Source: Mugil cephalus
Lineage: Eukaryota > Chordata > Actinopteri > Mugiliformes > Mugilidae
Direction: 5' to 3'
Length of the DNA: 64,000 nucleotides
Assembly (NCBI RefSeq): GCF_022458985.1
Contig: NC_061789.1
Coordinates: 18,952,357-19,016,356, forward strand
The first letter of the stretch is position 1. Every line of letters begins with the position of its first letter. Both the position numbers and the translations under genes were made by a program. Below the pieces are notes generated by a model. It was not told the DNA's origin. It saw nothing but the letters and a program-made list of their open reading frames with translations, and ran no database searches. Shown one piece after another: positions 38,351-52,339 of the stretch.

Positions 38351-41300
38351 GCCTCTCTCAGAGGCTGGCCTGTCGAAGTGGTGAATCGGAAATCAGGGTC
38401 GTCGACTCCTTTTTAGTTCAGGGGCCACATACAGCCCAATTTGGATTCAAGCGGACAGGACCAGTAGCCTAAAACCATAGTAACGTACAAATAACGAGTA
38501 AATTAGGAGAAATGTTTACATTCAATAAACTATGCTGTAAAATTGAGATTTAAAAAATAAAATTAAAAAGTTTGTTACTAAACAGTGGACAAATTAAAAA
38601 ATAGAAGTAATTTTAATTGAAAGACCGCAGTCTATGTAACTTTGGTAATTTACTCTAGACTTGCTGTGGGCCAGATTAGACCTGGTGGCCCGGCTGGTTT
38701 TGACCTGTGGGCCATGTGTTTGATACCTGTGTCATAAATATTCAGCTGCAAAAGTACAAGTCACACAATATACATAAGGTCAGCTAAATAAATCTATAAA
38801 ATTAATAATGAAAATTCTTACGCAGAACAATTTCTGTCTGTCTTATAAATTGTTGAGTCATTTACATTATTGACATAAGTGATACATATATTTGTTTTAA
38901 ACAATGCATCCTGTTTCACAAGCTTGTAATGCTGTGCTTAAAATCGGAATCTGTGAATTAGCTGATAACCCTAACTGATAAATGTAGTATTTTTTAAATA
39001 CACTGCTGAATGTACTTACAACAGTGCACTTACTGTACATATAAGTAAGTACATAAAAAATATACTCAAGTAAATGCCTACAAATACATATAGTTTTGGA
39101 CACTGACTTGAATATTTTCATTTGATGCTTTATACTAGTGATAAAGTCATAGAAATAAATATTTCTTTGACGGCCATACTAGATACTTGATTTTAGATGC
39201 AAAGCACACGATCAATTTACTATATAGCCTACTGTAATAGATAGAAATGCTAAAACATAACTGAAGCAGTTAAAGTGACCACCTCCTGGACCAGTAACAA
39301 TTAACCCCCTCAAATGCACCTGAAATAGTAACCCTGATCATAATACTTTATATAGTATTTTATTTTCTCTTGGATGGCTCTCTGTATCTGTTTTTTGGTT
39401 CTCCTACACCACTGTATTCCTGCATCAAAAATGTCTCCACTCCTTATTAAACTTGATGTAATGGCTCGATTTAAGGGTGGATCTTGTTATTTTGTCACAG
39501 CCTGTAACCTGCATGAAATCTTCTCTCTTGTATTCTTGTTACATCTACAGCTGGCGACAAAAATTCGTGGTTGCTGGGAGACCGAATCCAAGGCCCTTTT
39601 CGGGATTTCACTCTGAAGGTACAGCCCCCCTGCTTCCGCTATTACCGTCAGAATTGACGTAGGCTTTCCAGACATCAATAAATGAACACCGGATCTTCGC
39701 TCTTAATCTAGGATCAGTTTGTTGAGCCTGAGCAGACGAATGAGGTCATCGGTAACAACCATGCGCTATATGACCAAAAGTATGTGGACACTAGAACATA
39801 ACATTACGTGGTTTCTGAGCATTACATTTCAACTAATTAATCCGTTGCTACAACGCCATCCTCAATTCTGGTTTCAGGCTTTCTAACCATGATGGCTGAT
39901 ATGCCCTGCCGTTTATCTTTGAGATATTAGATAGACTACAAGTTTGTCCCACTCTGAGTTGGGAAGGGCATTCATTTATGGACCAAAACTATGAAGGGGT
40001 AAGTACGACAAGCATTGTGAGCTGAACACCATCTGATTTGATGGAATCTGAGTATACACCTTTAAAGGCCACGATAATGTCTTATTGTATGCTTGGTCAT
40101 GCTGCATTAACTGAGCTTGAGGCCATAGCACCTACCTAGACCAGACCAGGCTCTGTTGCTGTTTTCTCATATGAAGTACCTGTTCATGTTTGCTTAAAAA
40201 AAAAAAAAAAACTCCATTAAAGATTATTTTTTATTTGCCCAAATACTTGAACTACAAGGACATACTGTAAGAACACCCTCAGCTATATAAAACATCAAAT
40301 TCTGTCAAATGATCAGCAGTACAAACTTGTAAAGCTTCGCTGTCTTAGATATCTCTATAAACCAACAAAAGGGAGAGAAGAAACAACTAAAACAGGTGAA
40401 TTAACCAAACAATTCTCCCCCGTGAGTGAAAGACTCACTGGCCTCGGAAATCACAGATGAGGGTTTGCCAAATTAAAAGTACTAACAAAACAATAAGCAC
40501 TCAATACAAAAACAGTATTTACAGAAAAGATTACAGTTCTTTTTTTTTTTTTCTTTTACCCCCTAAGTCCACTGGCAACTGAGGTCTTCAAATCCCTTTT
40601 ACAGACTTTCACCAATCAGTGTCATCAATGACTTTCCTTTTCTCTCTTTTAGTTATTTATATAGTTCACGCTGGTTTTGTGATGAAATTTGTAAAGGTCA
40701 AAATCAGTCCATTACTAATAGGTTATTAATAGTTGCCATGTACTCAAATCTTTTTTGAGATCCAAAATGACATGAGTCTCGTCACCAATCCCATTTCCGG
40801 TAATTGATGACCAAAAAAAAAAAAAAAAAAAACCTTTGGGAGAAATGAAAAGGTTTAACAATATCTACATTCATGGTGTTGGTATGATGTCCCCACACAG
40901 GCACATACATGCACTCTGCAGTCACCACATGGTATGCAACATAACAGCAAGAACAGCACACAGTAAAGCAAATAAAACACACACGCGCACACACACACAC
41001 ACACACCCTCGTATATACACAGTTCTGTGCATGCATGCACGCAAACTCACACAGAGGGACAGATTTACAATAAGTGCACACTTTTTTTGGGATAAGCATC
41101 AGACTAAAACCCATACGGATTACAGTCAACACCATTAAAACTTCCAAGATAAACTTGAAATTGCAAACAGATGAAACCACTCAGACATCCTCAGTGATCC
41201 TTAATGAACTGGAACAAATCATTCAGCAAATAAACAACGGCTCCGCAAAGAAACGTCGATGATGTAATCACGGGGAGTAAGTGTTATCCCCTTAACAACT

Positions 41301-42689
41301 TGGACACTGCGAGGCCAGAACAAATTGTTGAATTAACCGAGTCGGGCAGGAACGTGTCAGATTGATGAACTGAAACTACGTGTATTGTCAGTTTTGTTAA
41401 ATGTGCAGTGCCAGGAAAATATTCAACCCCTTAACCCGAGGACAGTGGATGGAATCAGGCTGCTGACTCTTGTTGACTCTGAGGGAAACCAGACTGTAGA
41501 GATGGATCTAAATGGAGAACAAATATAAAACTAGTACATTTTCTAATAAAAAACAAAGGTAACATAAGAAATTTGGCACTCTTAAAACGGTCAACATAAA
41601 AGTCTGTTTGTGCAAGAAGCACGTTAGTGAAGTACAACTTCAATCAAACTGAGGATTTATTTCTTGAAAGTTGCCATTTAGTCACCTCAGTATCTTCAGT
41701 AATTGTTTTATATATTTGCGCTCACTTTACATTAAATTGTTGAAGAGGAATTAAACTGAGACTCAGATTAATATTCCAGGCTTTTAAAACGTAGAAATCT
41801 ACAATTTACCACAACTGTGACAATATTTTTTATGAGCACTGTCAAAAGGCCTAATCACATCCACTTTGATTAAATGTTGTAAAACAATAAAACGTGAAAA
41901 GTCGAAAGGGGAGGGATTGAATACTTTATAGGCACTGTCATCTTTTAAACGCCAACACGGGAAACAATTTTGTACTGAAATTTTCCAGCAACCAAAACAA
42001 AGAAAGAAAAAAAAAAGAAAAAAACAAATAAAACATTCATCATGGCTTGATTTTTTTCCTGAAAAAATACCACCTCTTTAAGAACCAAATCATAAAATCT
42101 ACATCAAAAGCTGAAAACAGAACAACATGAGAACAATCTGGAAAATAAAAATTCAAGGAAACATTCTGAAGAGTGCAATTTTTCAGTACCCCGCACCCCC
42201 CTCCCCTCCCTAAAATGGCCCACCATGCTGTGTTCTTTGGCTCAACAAAGCCTGTTCACAACTCATGCCGCTCGTCTTCAACTAAATGTCAGAACGATAA
42301 AATAAACACGGGAGGGTAATTAAATACCCTCACATTAAAACTCTAACCGTAAACCAGTTAACCTGTTATTTGAGATTGGAACCGGTGGCAGAAATGTTCA
42401 CAACATCACCAAACCAGTGGGATGCTGTTTTTGGTATCATATCAGTGGCCGTGAGACCGCCATCACACCGGGATAGGAGGGAATATTTTGGAGACAGAGG
42501 CAGGGTCCCTCCTTGAGTACAGATCACCAGCGCAGCAACAAAAAGTGTGAGTGTGTGAAATGGATGAGGCAATGTAAGGGCTCCCTCTGGTGGTGGGAGG
42601 AGAGCAGGGTTGGCACAGTGGCAGAGCTCCCTGGACTCTTGGCTCAGCTCAGCGCTGCTCAGTTTGTCTCGAGAGGACGTTGGCCTGTT
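38351..42689. other. Intergenic and ubtf 3' untranslated sequence
   Basis: The right part (up to a few hundred bases or more below 42690) is the ubtf 3' untranslated region. It holds a (CA)n stretch at about 40977-41007, a poly(A) run at 40809-40830 and a CTCF-like GCTCCCTCTGGTGGT at 42580-42594. Several minus-strand AATAAA signals occur and I could not choose one. From 38351 to about 40200 nothing is recognisable apart from scattered AT-rich repeats. Confidence 0.45.
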
Positions 42690-45600
42690 TCAGTCTGAGT
42701 CAGAATCTGATGTCCCTTGTGAGTTGGACTCACTGCTGCTGTCCTCTGACTTGTTCTCTTTGTCCTCCGCCTCATCGTCATCTTCATCGTCTTCGTCGTC
42801 GTCGTCATCATCGTCGTCGTCGTCCTCCTTCTGTACACGAGAAAAGAAAATATCCTCAGTACAGTGTTCATCCTGTCGTTATGTTTGTATCCTAGCAAAG
42901 AAAGATGTCACTCACGTCTTCATCATCGTCGTCGTCGTCGTCCTCCTCCTCGCTGGATGAGTCCGCCTCGGAGGAAGCCTTCTCCCGCTCCTCCTCCTCA
43001 TCATCCTCCTCCTCTGTGTCCTGTGAGGACAGATTGCCAGGTATTTAAAGTTTGCACAGCTGATGTATGACTTGTATGACAGTAAACAAATAAATGAGAA
43101 TGAGCACTTACTGATTTCTTGGCCTTTGCTTTGGGGCCTCCTGGTTTTGCTGGATTTCTTCTTTTCTGAAATATTGAAATTGAGAAATACGCGTTATTTA
43201 AACACACAAAAGAAAGAAATGCTGATAAATGAAATGATTAACATTCCTGCACAGTTTGTTTTCAAAGTAATCTATAAAAGGTGACTTACTTGTGCATTAT
43301 ATTCTTTGTAAGTGTTTCTCTCTTGTGAAGACAAGCTCTGTGAAAAGAAGAAAGTATTTGTTAAATTACAGTTCTTCAAATCAAAAATATTTTGGCTATT
43401 CCTCCTTAAGACAACCGAAAACCACTTCTTACAGCGAGCCACTGTTCCAGCTGGACTTTGTACTGTCTCTGCTTCTCTTCTGCAATCTTCTTGTAGCGGT
43501 CCTTATCCTTCAGAGGCAACCTCTGCCAGCGGCTGCCAATCTCAGTCATTCGCTCTTTCATTGGGAGATGATTCAGCTCTCCATTTGAGAGCATTTCCTG
43601 AGAGAACTTCTGATATCCGTTTCTAGAAAATCAAAAGCCGAAAGGTTATATATAAATATATATCGTTTGCTTTTTTTCCATTTTCGGAAAAACAAGAAAA
43701 AACACATCTGTAACATTGCTATTCTCAAAGTTCGACTTTCTGAATGTGGTCCTTGTCCCAGTTTACACACAATGGAGAAAATTGAATAATTGTCCTCCTC
43801 CTCCTCCACACTAGGTGGTGATATGTGTCTTTGCAGCAGGTTAATAAGACCCCCTTTCTGATCTACCCTTTATGTCATAATGCGGCACACCAGCATTTCA
43901 AACAACAAGATTGTAAAATTCAGGTGAGATTATTTAATACTGCTGTAATTTTTTAAAATTACAGTTTTTTTTAATCTCCTCTGTTGCAAATAAAGTGCTC
44001 GCTAACCCTCGGGTGGTTCTTCTACTGGCAATTATGCTATAAGTCTGACAATATCAGAGTTGCACTAGTTTAAACAGGCAACAGGGGGAGCTGCGTTTTA
44101 CAAACGTACGATGGTGGTTTCTTGGGTTCTCCCTCAAACTTCATCTTCTTCCCTGCAGGAATGACAGGAGCTGGTGAGCGCATCTCACACAGGTCTCTCT
44201 GTTTAGGAAAGATAAGTGAACGATTAGCTCTCACTGAAATTGTACACAGATGTTGAGGATTTCAAGGAAAATGCCTCTTACCTCATATCTTTTCTGGTCT
44301 TCTGCTGCCTTTTTGATCCACATAATCTTCTCTTTTTTCTCCATGGTGCTCCAGGTGTCTTCCATTGCTTTCTGTGCCTTTGGCCGGTCACTCTGCAAAG
44401 CAGAGGCTCACATTAAATGCTTTTGTTCATGGATTCACTGTTCATTTTATTGCTCAACATTTCTATTTTACTTTCATTCTAATGTTGTGATCCTTGTCAG
44501 AAGCTGTACAGTGTGGCTAAAACACGACTGCCAGATATTTATCCTTCTTACCTTAAATCTGGCCAGGTAATCTCCAATAACACTCTGCTGCCAGATGTCC
44601 TGTGCAGTCTTGGGAGGATCCGGCAGGCGACTACGATCCTCCTTCTCCTTCTTCTCTGACTCTGCTTTCAGGACCATTTCCAAACGCTTATACTTCTCCT
44701 AAATGATAGACAAGACAACCAGTACAGTCAGAAAACTAATTGTAAAGTTGCACATATCAGAACAGGTTGCCAGGCATGACATGCTTTGTTACCTTCTTCT
44801 TGTCTGGCAACTCATTCCACATGCGTGCAAGAAGTCTTGAGACGTCGCTGTCAGAGAGGTCTGGCCTTTCCTGGTGCAGTTTGGGGCGCTTCTCCTCAGA
44901 GAATATGAACATAGCTGAGATGGGCCTTTTGGGTTTCTCTGGGTTGACCTACAAGTTACAGGTAAAATGAGATATGGACTCAAAACTGTTTTTGGACTTG
45001 TTTGGCTAAACTGGGGACTTTGCAATGGACAAATGTACCTGGTATATTCTTAATCTTACCTTTGCTTTAGAGTTTTTCTTTTTGGAGGCAGGACTGCTGG
45101 CTCCACTGCTCTTCTTAAAACCAGGCTTCTCCTCACCCAAAACCCGCCGCTGCTCCTCTTCTGATAAACTCTGCGATGTCCAAACAATATAGACAATATA
45201 CATAAAACATTTTCAACACAGGGACGTTAAAAATGCAGTATGAACCAAATAAAAACAAAGTTTGTTGGTGTGCACTAAGGTGGAGACAAAAATGAACACT
45301 TACACTGAGAAATCTGTTCATCTCAATTTCATACTCCTTCTTTCTCTGGAAAAATACACAAAAATGAAATTTTAGACCAAGTTTATGAACCTGACTTTTC
45401 AACTATGTGACCTGATGACTGAGAACTCACCTGTTCACAACGTTTTTGGTATGCGTCCTTCTCGTTCTGTTTGAGTAGCTTCCACCGCTGGCTGCACATC
45501 ATCATGCGCTCTGTGCTGGGAACGTCCTTCATGCTCGACATGAGCTCGGCACAGAACATCGAATAACCATTTCTGGAAGCATTTACGCACTGTGCGTTAG

Positions 45601-47413
45601 TACTAACTCAAATTGGACAGTTCAAATGTGTATGTTGAATATTATTTGTAGGCGAGACTCACGGCGGTGGTTTGTCAGGTCTGCCGTCAGATTTGTCCTT
45701 CAGGTGCCTCTCTGCCTTTGTCAGGGTGGACTTCACAATATCCTCCTGTGTCATGTTTAACTCTGGGTGCTGCTGGATATACTCCCGCATTGTTCCCTAG
45801 AATGTTTAAAACGCACACACAGTTAACATGGATAAAAATGTTTGTACAGCCTTTGCATAATCTGTCACCATCCCTGTTTTCTTACCTCATACAGTTTCTG
45901 CTGTTCTAGGGACTTGGAGATCCATTTGAGCCTCTTTTTGTCAGACAGCTGCGTCCACTGTTTGCCAAGACTGTCCTTGATGTCTTTGGTGGTCGCCTGG
46001 TGTCAAAAAGGAAAGTTAACATCTCTGGGAAAGCATGCTTACAGTTAAGAGGCTGTATTCTACATTTTCACTCCTTAAGCTTACATCTGGGTGTGTCTTG
46101 AGGAAGGCCTTCTTTTCATGATTGTACCACAACTGTTGGGGCGTCTTGGGCTTCTCTGGTACATTTGAACCTTTCTTGGCCATGCTCTCCACAAGGTCTG
46201 GGTGTTCTTGCCTGTTTATATGTCACAGAACAATAATTAGCATAATTTCTGTGCTGCAGGCACAAACATATGTTATCACTAGATTTCATAATTGAGCAGT
46301 ATTAAATAATCTCACCTGAATTTCATCATGCTTTGAACAAATGATTCCTTGTCACGTAAGAAGTCCTCAACATACTTTTTCTGTATTCACAAAAAAAGAA
46401 ACAGTGTTTTGAAACTATATCAGAAAGCATAACCACTAAATGCAATAATCACGTCCTTTGTCTTTGACTGACCTTTTTTTTGTCGGGTAGCTCTCTGTAT
46501 TTCTTGGAGAGGATTTTAGTGAGGTCCAAGTTGCTCATCTCAGGGTGCAACTTTGCATACTTGGCCCTCTTTTCCATAAAGAAACGGAAGTACGGAGTCA
46601 AAGGCTTCTTGGGGAAATCTGGATGTTTCTGTATATTGTATGGGAAGAAAGACATGAACATTGAGTTCCATTCACACAACTAATAGTCCATTAGTTCAAC
46701 GAAATGTTGATTTTAACTTACCTTTATTTTCTTGCCCTTGTAAGGGTTCTTTATGTAGTCTTGAGCATCAATTATCAGTTCTGTTAAAGTCCTGAATTTA
46801 CGAATCTGAGACAGAAAAAACAAAAACGTACGTCAACTCTGTGGAGAACTAAATTTGAACTTATTTGACTTAACAGGCTTGATGTCACTAAAATATTAGT
46901 TAAATTGTGTTACCTCTTTAGAGACCTCCTGCCACTTCTGCTTACACATCTCTGCGGAGAAGGAATTGAAAGCCACCTTCTGCCAGTCGAGGTGGGACTC
47001 TGACGTTTTGTATTTAGTCAGGTCTTTCTGAGGCAGGGCCACTTTCATGGCCTCCAGCAGTTTTAAAAGGTCCTCCTGTGCCCACACTGTTATCATTCAA
47101 AAACAGTAGGAGACACAAAATTATTCCAACTATCTCCCAAGATACACTTTGTGTCTGAAATGATTTACACCAGATAAACCTACCATTATATTTATGTGGT
47201 TAGAATATTGAGTTTTTGTTCATTTTAGTTTATTTTATACATCACAGTCATTCATAAGTTAATAATATGTTGTCGAAGGATTAATAGGCTTTTGTCTAGA
47301 AAACCTTGCTACAGTAGATAATAAAATATTACGCTATTAGATTTCCATGTAAAAAATGTGGGGCACAACAAAGCACCTTGGTCGTGGGTCGTTGCCTCCA
47401 TTTCTCCATTCAT
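42690..47413 (-). CDS. ubtf: Upstream binding transcription factor (UBF), RNA polymerase I HMG-box factor
   Basis: UBF binds rDNA enhancers and promoters in the nucleolus, keeps rDNA chromatin open and assists RNA polymerase I initiation. Twenty coding exons: 47377-47413, 46914-47086, 46722-46805, 46473-46628, 46316-46380, 46085-46211, 45886-45996, 45663-45796, 45431-45572, 45304-45345, 45060-45170, 44793-44948, 44552-44698, 44282-44392, 44110-44198, 43433-43622, 43290-43337, 43112-43165, 42916-43020, 42690-42830. They sum to 2223 nt, 740 residues (human 764). An N-terminal dimerisation region ([15 protein letters not shown]) precedes six HMG boxes. Examples are [21 protein letters not shown] (box 1, from residue 99), [12 protein letters not shown] (box 2), [18 protein letters not shown] (box 4), [16 protein letters not shown] (box 5) and [18 protein letters not shown] (box 6). 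Exons 19-20 encode the Asp/Glu-rich tail ending SDSDSD. Exon 7 (111 nt, residues 215-251) equals the block skipped in mammalian UBF2. Confidence 0.96.
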
Positions 47414-50055
47414 TTGTGAGTGCACTCTGTCGGATCTACAAAAGAAACAAAAATAATGTTATTAAATGTATTCAGCGAGCTATAATGTGTACTTTCATAC
47501 TTATCAACTACAATGAGAAAATAGTTATAAATATAGCAATTAATTTTATTTTTTTAATGTTTAACTTTCATATGATTTCTCAAATAAGTGTTTTCTGTGC
47601 GAAATAAAAGTGATGATTTGAAGTCACGGAATTTAAATTTGCCTCGACATAATGGTTTATGTTCATTACACCGCCCCTTAAACGTTTACGCTACATGGTG
47701 AGACATAGGCTATTGCTTGTGACGGCTTCAAATCTCAAATAACACTGCGGAGGGCTTCAACTAGCACAACTAGCTACGACAACAGGCGTCTCCGTCGAGC
47801 AAATTTCGCCCAGTCGGAATTTGGCGTATTAGCACTGTCCTTTTTCCACAACTAAAGTATCGTGGACACACAGGAGCGACCATTTTCTCGCTTTGCTCGC
47901 TCGGTAATGGAGGATTTTCAGTCGGGAGCGGAGGTTGGGGAGGATCCACGGAAGGAGGAAGCGAATGGACGTGGACGGACAGGCAGCTGTAGGCGACCAG
48001 CTGACCACGGACGGGGGGATCTGCTTTCGGTCTCCGAGAAGGAGGAATGGTAGCTTGGAAGCACTGCAGCCAAATGCGCCACTCGGCAGAAGGCGCCTCA
48101 TCACCGACGGTCGCGGATCTAGCTCCGCCATGCGACCCTATAAGCGTCTCCTCGAATGTTAACTTAAAAACCTGAGTGAGGAACCCAAAATAATATTAGT
48201 CTGCCGTTAATAAACGTGTTTTAATTAAGATTGACGCGCCACATTATTCGTGGTTTTGGCGTTAGAAGGGGGAAACTGCGAGCACAACCTAGAGCATTCT
48301 TCAGCGAGGCGTAGCCGAGCTGTGATCCAATGATGGCGGCTGCTCGTTGTTCATGTTGTCCTTGATGGCCCCAGCTCAATGTGGAGTCCACCGTGTGACC
48401 TAGCTGCACTAAAACGATCGACTTTATGTAACTAAACGAACCACCATAGCCTACAAACGGGGCAGCTAAACAACAAATATGTTACATTTCATTAAAATAA
48501 CTACATATGACAAAAAAAATAAATCGTTGCTGAGGCATTACAAGGACAACTGAACCAGCAAAGTGATGCTTAAATTCGACATTTTCCGATATATTTATAA
48601 TCATACCGTTTGACAAAAATGTTTAAATACAAATCTTTTAATGTACTGATTGAAAAGAAAATTTGGGGTCCTACATGTCGAATTGGACCACATTTACACG
48701 TAATTGTGTTTACAACGAATAATTTGGAACACTTAAGGCTACAATATTACTATCGTGAAGCTACTTTTAATAGACGCCGCATAACGATGGAAAGCACACT
48801 TTTTACACACTAACAAATTGTAATAACGTCCGAGGCTGGAAGGACTTGCGGAGGCGCAGGAAGAAAGAAGAAAATGGAAAACATTTTTTTTTTTAAACGG
48901 ACAAAACAGCATCGACCCTATTTCACTGAAGACTCCGTTGTTACAGTAATGTCTGTGACACTGTAGCGTTTAAGGCGTCTTAATTATTTTTAACTAAAGC
49001 CCAAATAAAACATGTTAACAACCGAGGTTGAGTAGCTACTGTGGCGCGAGAAACAGCTCCAGGTCCGCCATGCTTCAGCTCAGCTCTACAGGAAACCTAC
49101 CGTGACAAGGTCCAATGGCGCACTGCAAACACAGAAAAACCGAGCTTAAAACTAGAGCCAGGGCGTTGCGGACTCCCTTCCCTCGGTCCGAAAACGCATA
49201 AGCGAGGACAAGAAGGCGGGTTCTCCGAGCTTGGTCGTCGGTGGTTCTGGGCTAGTCAGTGAGAGAGAGAGGGGGAGAGAGAGGGCGAGTCTCTGCACGG
49301 TGAGATATTAAACCGAGATCCCTGATGGCTAACCGAGAGAGGCGGCTGGCTGTTCCGCCAACAGCCGCATGGAGGTTTCGGCGCGGAAACAACCGTTTAT
49401 TCCCCCACGCACATACCCTAGTCATAGCAAAAACAACCGAGTTTCGATTAAAGAAATTGTCTCGAAAGAGCCGTTGGGTGAAACTTGAAGAAAACCTCGT
49501 GTTTCACCGGGTCTTGCGTCCTGTTTCTACCCCGCTGTTTGGGACAAGAAATTCGGGTATGGCCGACCTCGTCTGTACCCTGCCACAGCGGTCGGTTTAT
49601 TTTCGCTACCACAAAGACGCTACCGAGCGAGGTTCTTTTATGAGAAATAAAATCAAACTATAATCATGAATTTCGACTTTTATCGCTTTCTTCTGGTTTA
49701 TTTATCGCGTACTCTGGTCGTGTTATGAAACCGAGCGGCTGTTGTGTTGGCTTACCTGCTTCACGGCGTGAGCTTCGGCGTCGCTGTGGAGGAAGAAGGG
49801 GAGGGTTGAACGATAGCCAGCACTGCGCCGTCGATCCCGGGCTCCAGTCCCCGCAGAGATGGTCCTTCCCCCCCGCCTCCATCTCACTCGCCGTCTCCCT
49901 CCACTCAACGCGTAGCAGCTCTCCCCTCGCCATCCAACCATTTCGCATCCACATTTTTTTGCACCGTTCTCGCACCGTTGAGTCTGAACACAACCGAGGG
50001 CGATTATTTCCACTCTCGGAGGCCGACCATGTCACATCTGCAGCCGAAGTTTGCA
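47414..50055 (-). promoter_or_regulatory. ubtf: 5' leader region and promoter side of ubtf
   Basis: The first coding exon begins just after a TTTTGTAG acceptor near 47437-47440. A minus-strand leader exon ends at 49756 (CAG then GTAAGC) and extends toward about 49990 through CpG-rich sequence, so the main promoter is likely near 49800-50050. Two other CpG-rich blocks, 47860-48140 and 48230-48400, hold a YY1-like GATGGCGGCTG (about 48331). Another YY1-like CATGGCGGACC, in the ubtf direction, lies at about 49062-49072. A GA-run lies at 49260-49287. Plus-strand open frames here are Arg-rich and do not resemble proteins. Confidence 0.5.
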
Positions 50056-50804
50056 CGGCGAATATTTTGATTCACAAAAGGCAAACTTGTATCAGTGTTT
50101 GTCGAATTTAATGCACATTTATAATCTTCCGCACTCCCTTAAATTGCTCATGAAATTATATATTTTTTTCAAAGTTTGTAATTTTCACTTATCAAGTGTC
50201 AATACTCTCATACTGTAAAAGGTAACTAGCTACGATGTCTACACGGCAGCGTCCGTGTCTGTTCACATTGCTCAATATAGTAAATAGTAAGCTGCCGTTT
50301 GACAGCTTCATTTTGGTCCAGCATGTTTTTTTTTCTTTTCAACTCCACCTTGTGTGTTTGTGGGCGGAACCCCGGGCCATCCAATCCAGTCAGTCTGATT
50401 CAACGAAAACAAATGACTTTCAGACGCTGGGCCTTGTTAAATAGTGCTGCGTTCAAACGCCGTAGGGGAAATTTGGGCCTCGTTCTACACGAAGAGGCAC
50501 AGGCATCCAAACTGTTCACACGATTAACTGAGACTCGAGTATGGAGGTGAAATGAGCTAAAAAAAAAAATAGTGAAATAAGTCAATGCATGAACAAATGT
50601 GTAATATTTCACATTGTAGCTAACATGTTACTGAAAATATGTACAGGCCTTTCGCGCAGGTTTTTAATTTATAAATGTTGGCCTTCAAACGTCTGTAATT
50701 GTAATTGCATTATTTATTGACTTGATTTGAGTGTTAAAGACCTAGAATTGGCTTTAGGAAATAAAATAATACCTTTTTTAATATGGAAAGTGCTGAAATG
50801 AAAT

Positions 50805-51055
50805 AGGACCAGAAATAGGGAGAAAAGTACATGTTTTTGACATTTTTCTTTTATTAATGTGTCACTGATAGATGTGGAATGTAGATGTATTATTAAACCA
50901 AAGTGAATCAGAAATGAATGAACAAAATAAGACCAGAAATAGGAGAAAGAAAGGTAGTCATTAGCTCACATTTTCCTATGTTGTTGTTAATGTGTCACCA
51001 AGTTATGTGAAATGTCGATGTAATATATAACCAGAGTGTATCAGAGTAAATCCTT
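50805..51055 (+). repeat. Diverged tandem duplication, about 124-bp unit
   Basis: Unit 1 begins near 50805 (GGACCAGAAATAGGGAGAAAA) and unit 2 near 50929 (AGACCAGAAATAGGAGAAAG). Both continue with TTAATGTGTCAC, GATGTA and AACC-AGTG-ATCAGA in the same order. The copies are clearly diverged. It lies between ubtf and slc4a1. Confidence 0.7.
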
Positions 51056-51462
51056 TTTTATGCTTGGTTGCTATGTAATCATCTGATATTTACATTGATG
51101 TATACACATGATGCACCTCAGAACAAATTTTGAACAAGAGAACTGTATATCTATTGTTGTCATCTTTTTATTTTTAAAATGCACATTTATCCCAAATCAA
51201 GCAAAGTTCAGAGTATGTCAAGGTTGTTTTCAGTTAGTAAGTTTAAGTTTATTTAATTTATTGCATAGTAGCAACGACAAGTTGTAATTTACATGATCTC
51301 CGCGAAGGCAGCATGCAGCTGAGTGGCAGACATCATGGTCCAATCAAACACCCTGTATTTTTTAGTTTGAGGAGCCTAAAATGAGTGAAACCAACCCTGA
51401 GGGTGAGTGAGATGTTGTGTTTCTTCGTGAATTTATAAAAACAAGTACTTTGTAGGCTGTTT

Positions 51463-51468
51463 TTTATT
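51463..51468 (-). terminator. slc4a1: Candidate polyadenylation signal of slc4a1
   Basis: AATAAA on the minus strand about 870 bp after the slc4a1 stop. The interval 51469-52339 has no other gene and would be 3' untranslated region. Other AATAAA or ATTAAA variants exist nearby, so this is a best guess. Confidence 0.35.
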
Positions 51469-52339
51469 TTTAATAAAGAGAAATCCAAAGCATGTACAGT
51501 GTTTCAAGCACACAACATCAACATCACACGTAACATAAGATGTATTACGCAGGATACATTTACAAAGTAGTATTTTTCCTGGTCAAATGACCAGAATAAC
51601 AATCGCTTCAAACAATCATGTCTCATCATCAACTAACTATCATTACTACTCATTTTATGATCACGAAAACAATTGGAAGTCTAATATAAGTGCATGTTTC
51701 TATACATAGCCCAACTGAACGGAACACACTAATTTGTTCCATAAACGATACACAACAACAAGTTAAATAGGCAAAAAGTAAGAACTGAAAACATTTCAAA
51801 AAACACACGTAATGGTCCCACATAATTCATGATTTGTGCAGGTGTAGAGAGCTGATAACTTTAAATTTGCTTAAGGTGAAGTGAGATTACGTTATAACGT
51901 AGGCAGATCTTTAAAGCCATACTGTAGTAAGATAGTAAAAGAAAAAATCTTGCATAAGTGAGAAAATTACTTCTCATTATTTAAAAAATAAATAAAATAA
52001 AATAACATAATAATAATAATAATATTTTCCCTGAATCAAAATACCACCCTGTATTTAAGAACATAAATAGCCAATGACAATACCTTCATTTAAAAATAAG
52101 GAAGCATTTTAGTAATGTCAACACTAATGCCACATTAAAAGATGAAATAATAAAATATGTGAAAAGGGCAGGTCCCTAAAATAAACTAAATTCTAAACTC
52201 AAATTCAGCTGCAGATCTATGAATCTGAGAAATGACAGGTAATTTCTGAAAAGGAACAGTTTGAAACTGCAAGGAAGTGAATTTCACCTGATTGTTTATG
52301 AAATGAATACTAATGCCATGGCAATGATCCTGGCAGTGG

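Noticed and set aside
42590-43070. Ser- and Arg/His-rich open frames on the plus strand
   Set aside because: They are antisense readings of the Asp/Glu codon runs of ubtf.
49325-50111. Arg/Ser-rich open frames on both strands near the ubtf promoter
   Set aside because: CpG-rich promoter DNA often lacks stop codons; no motif or splice pattern supports a protein.
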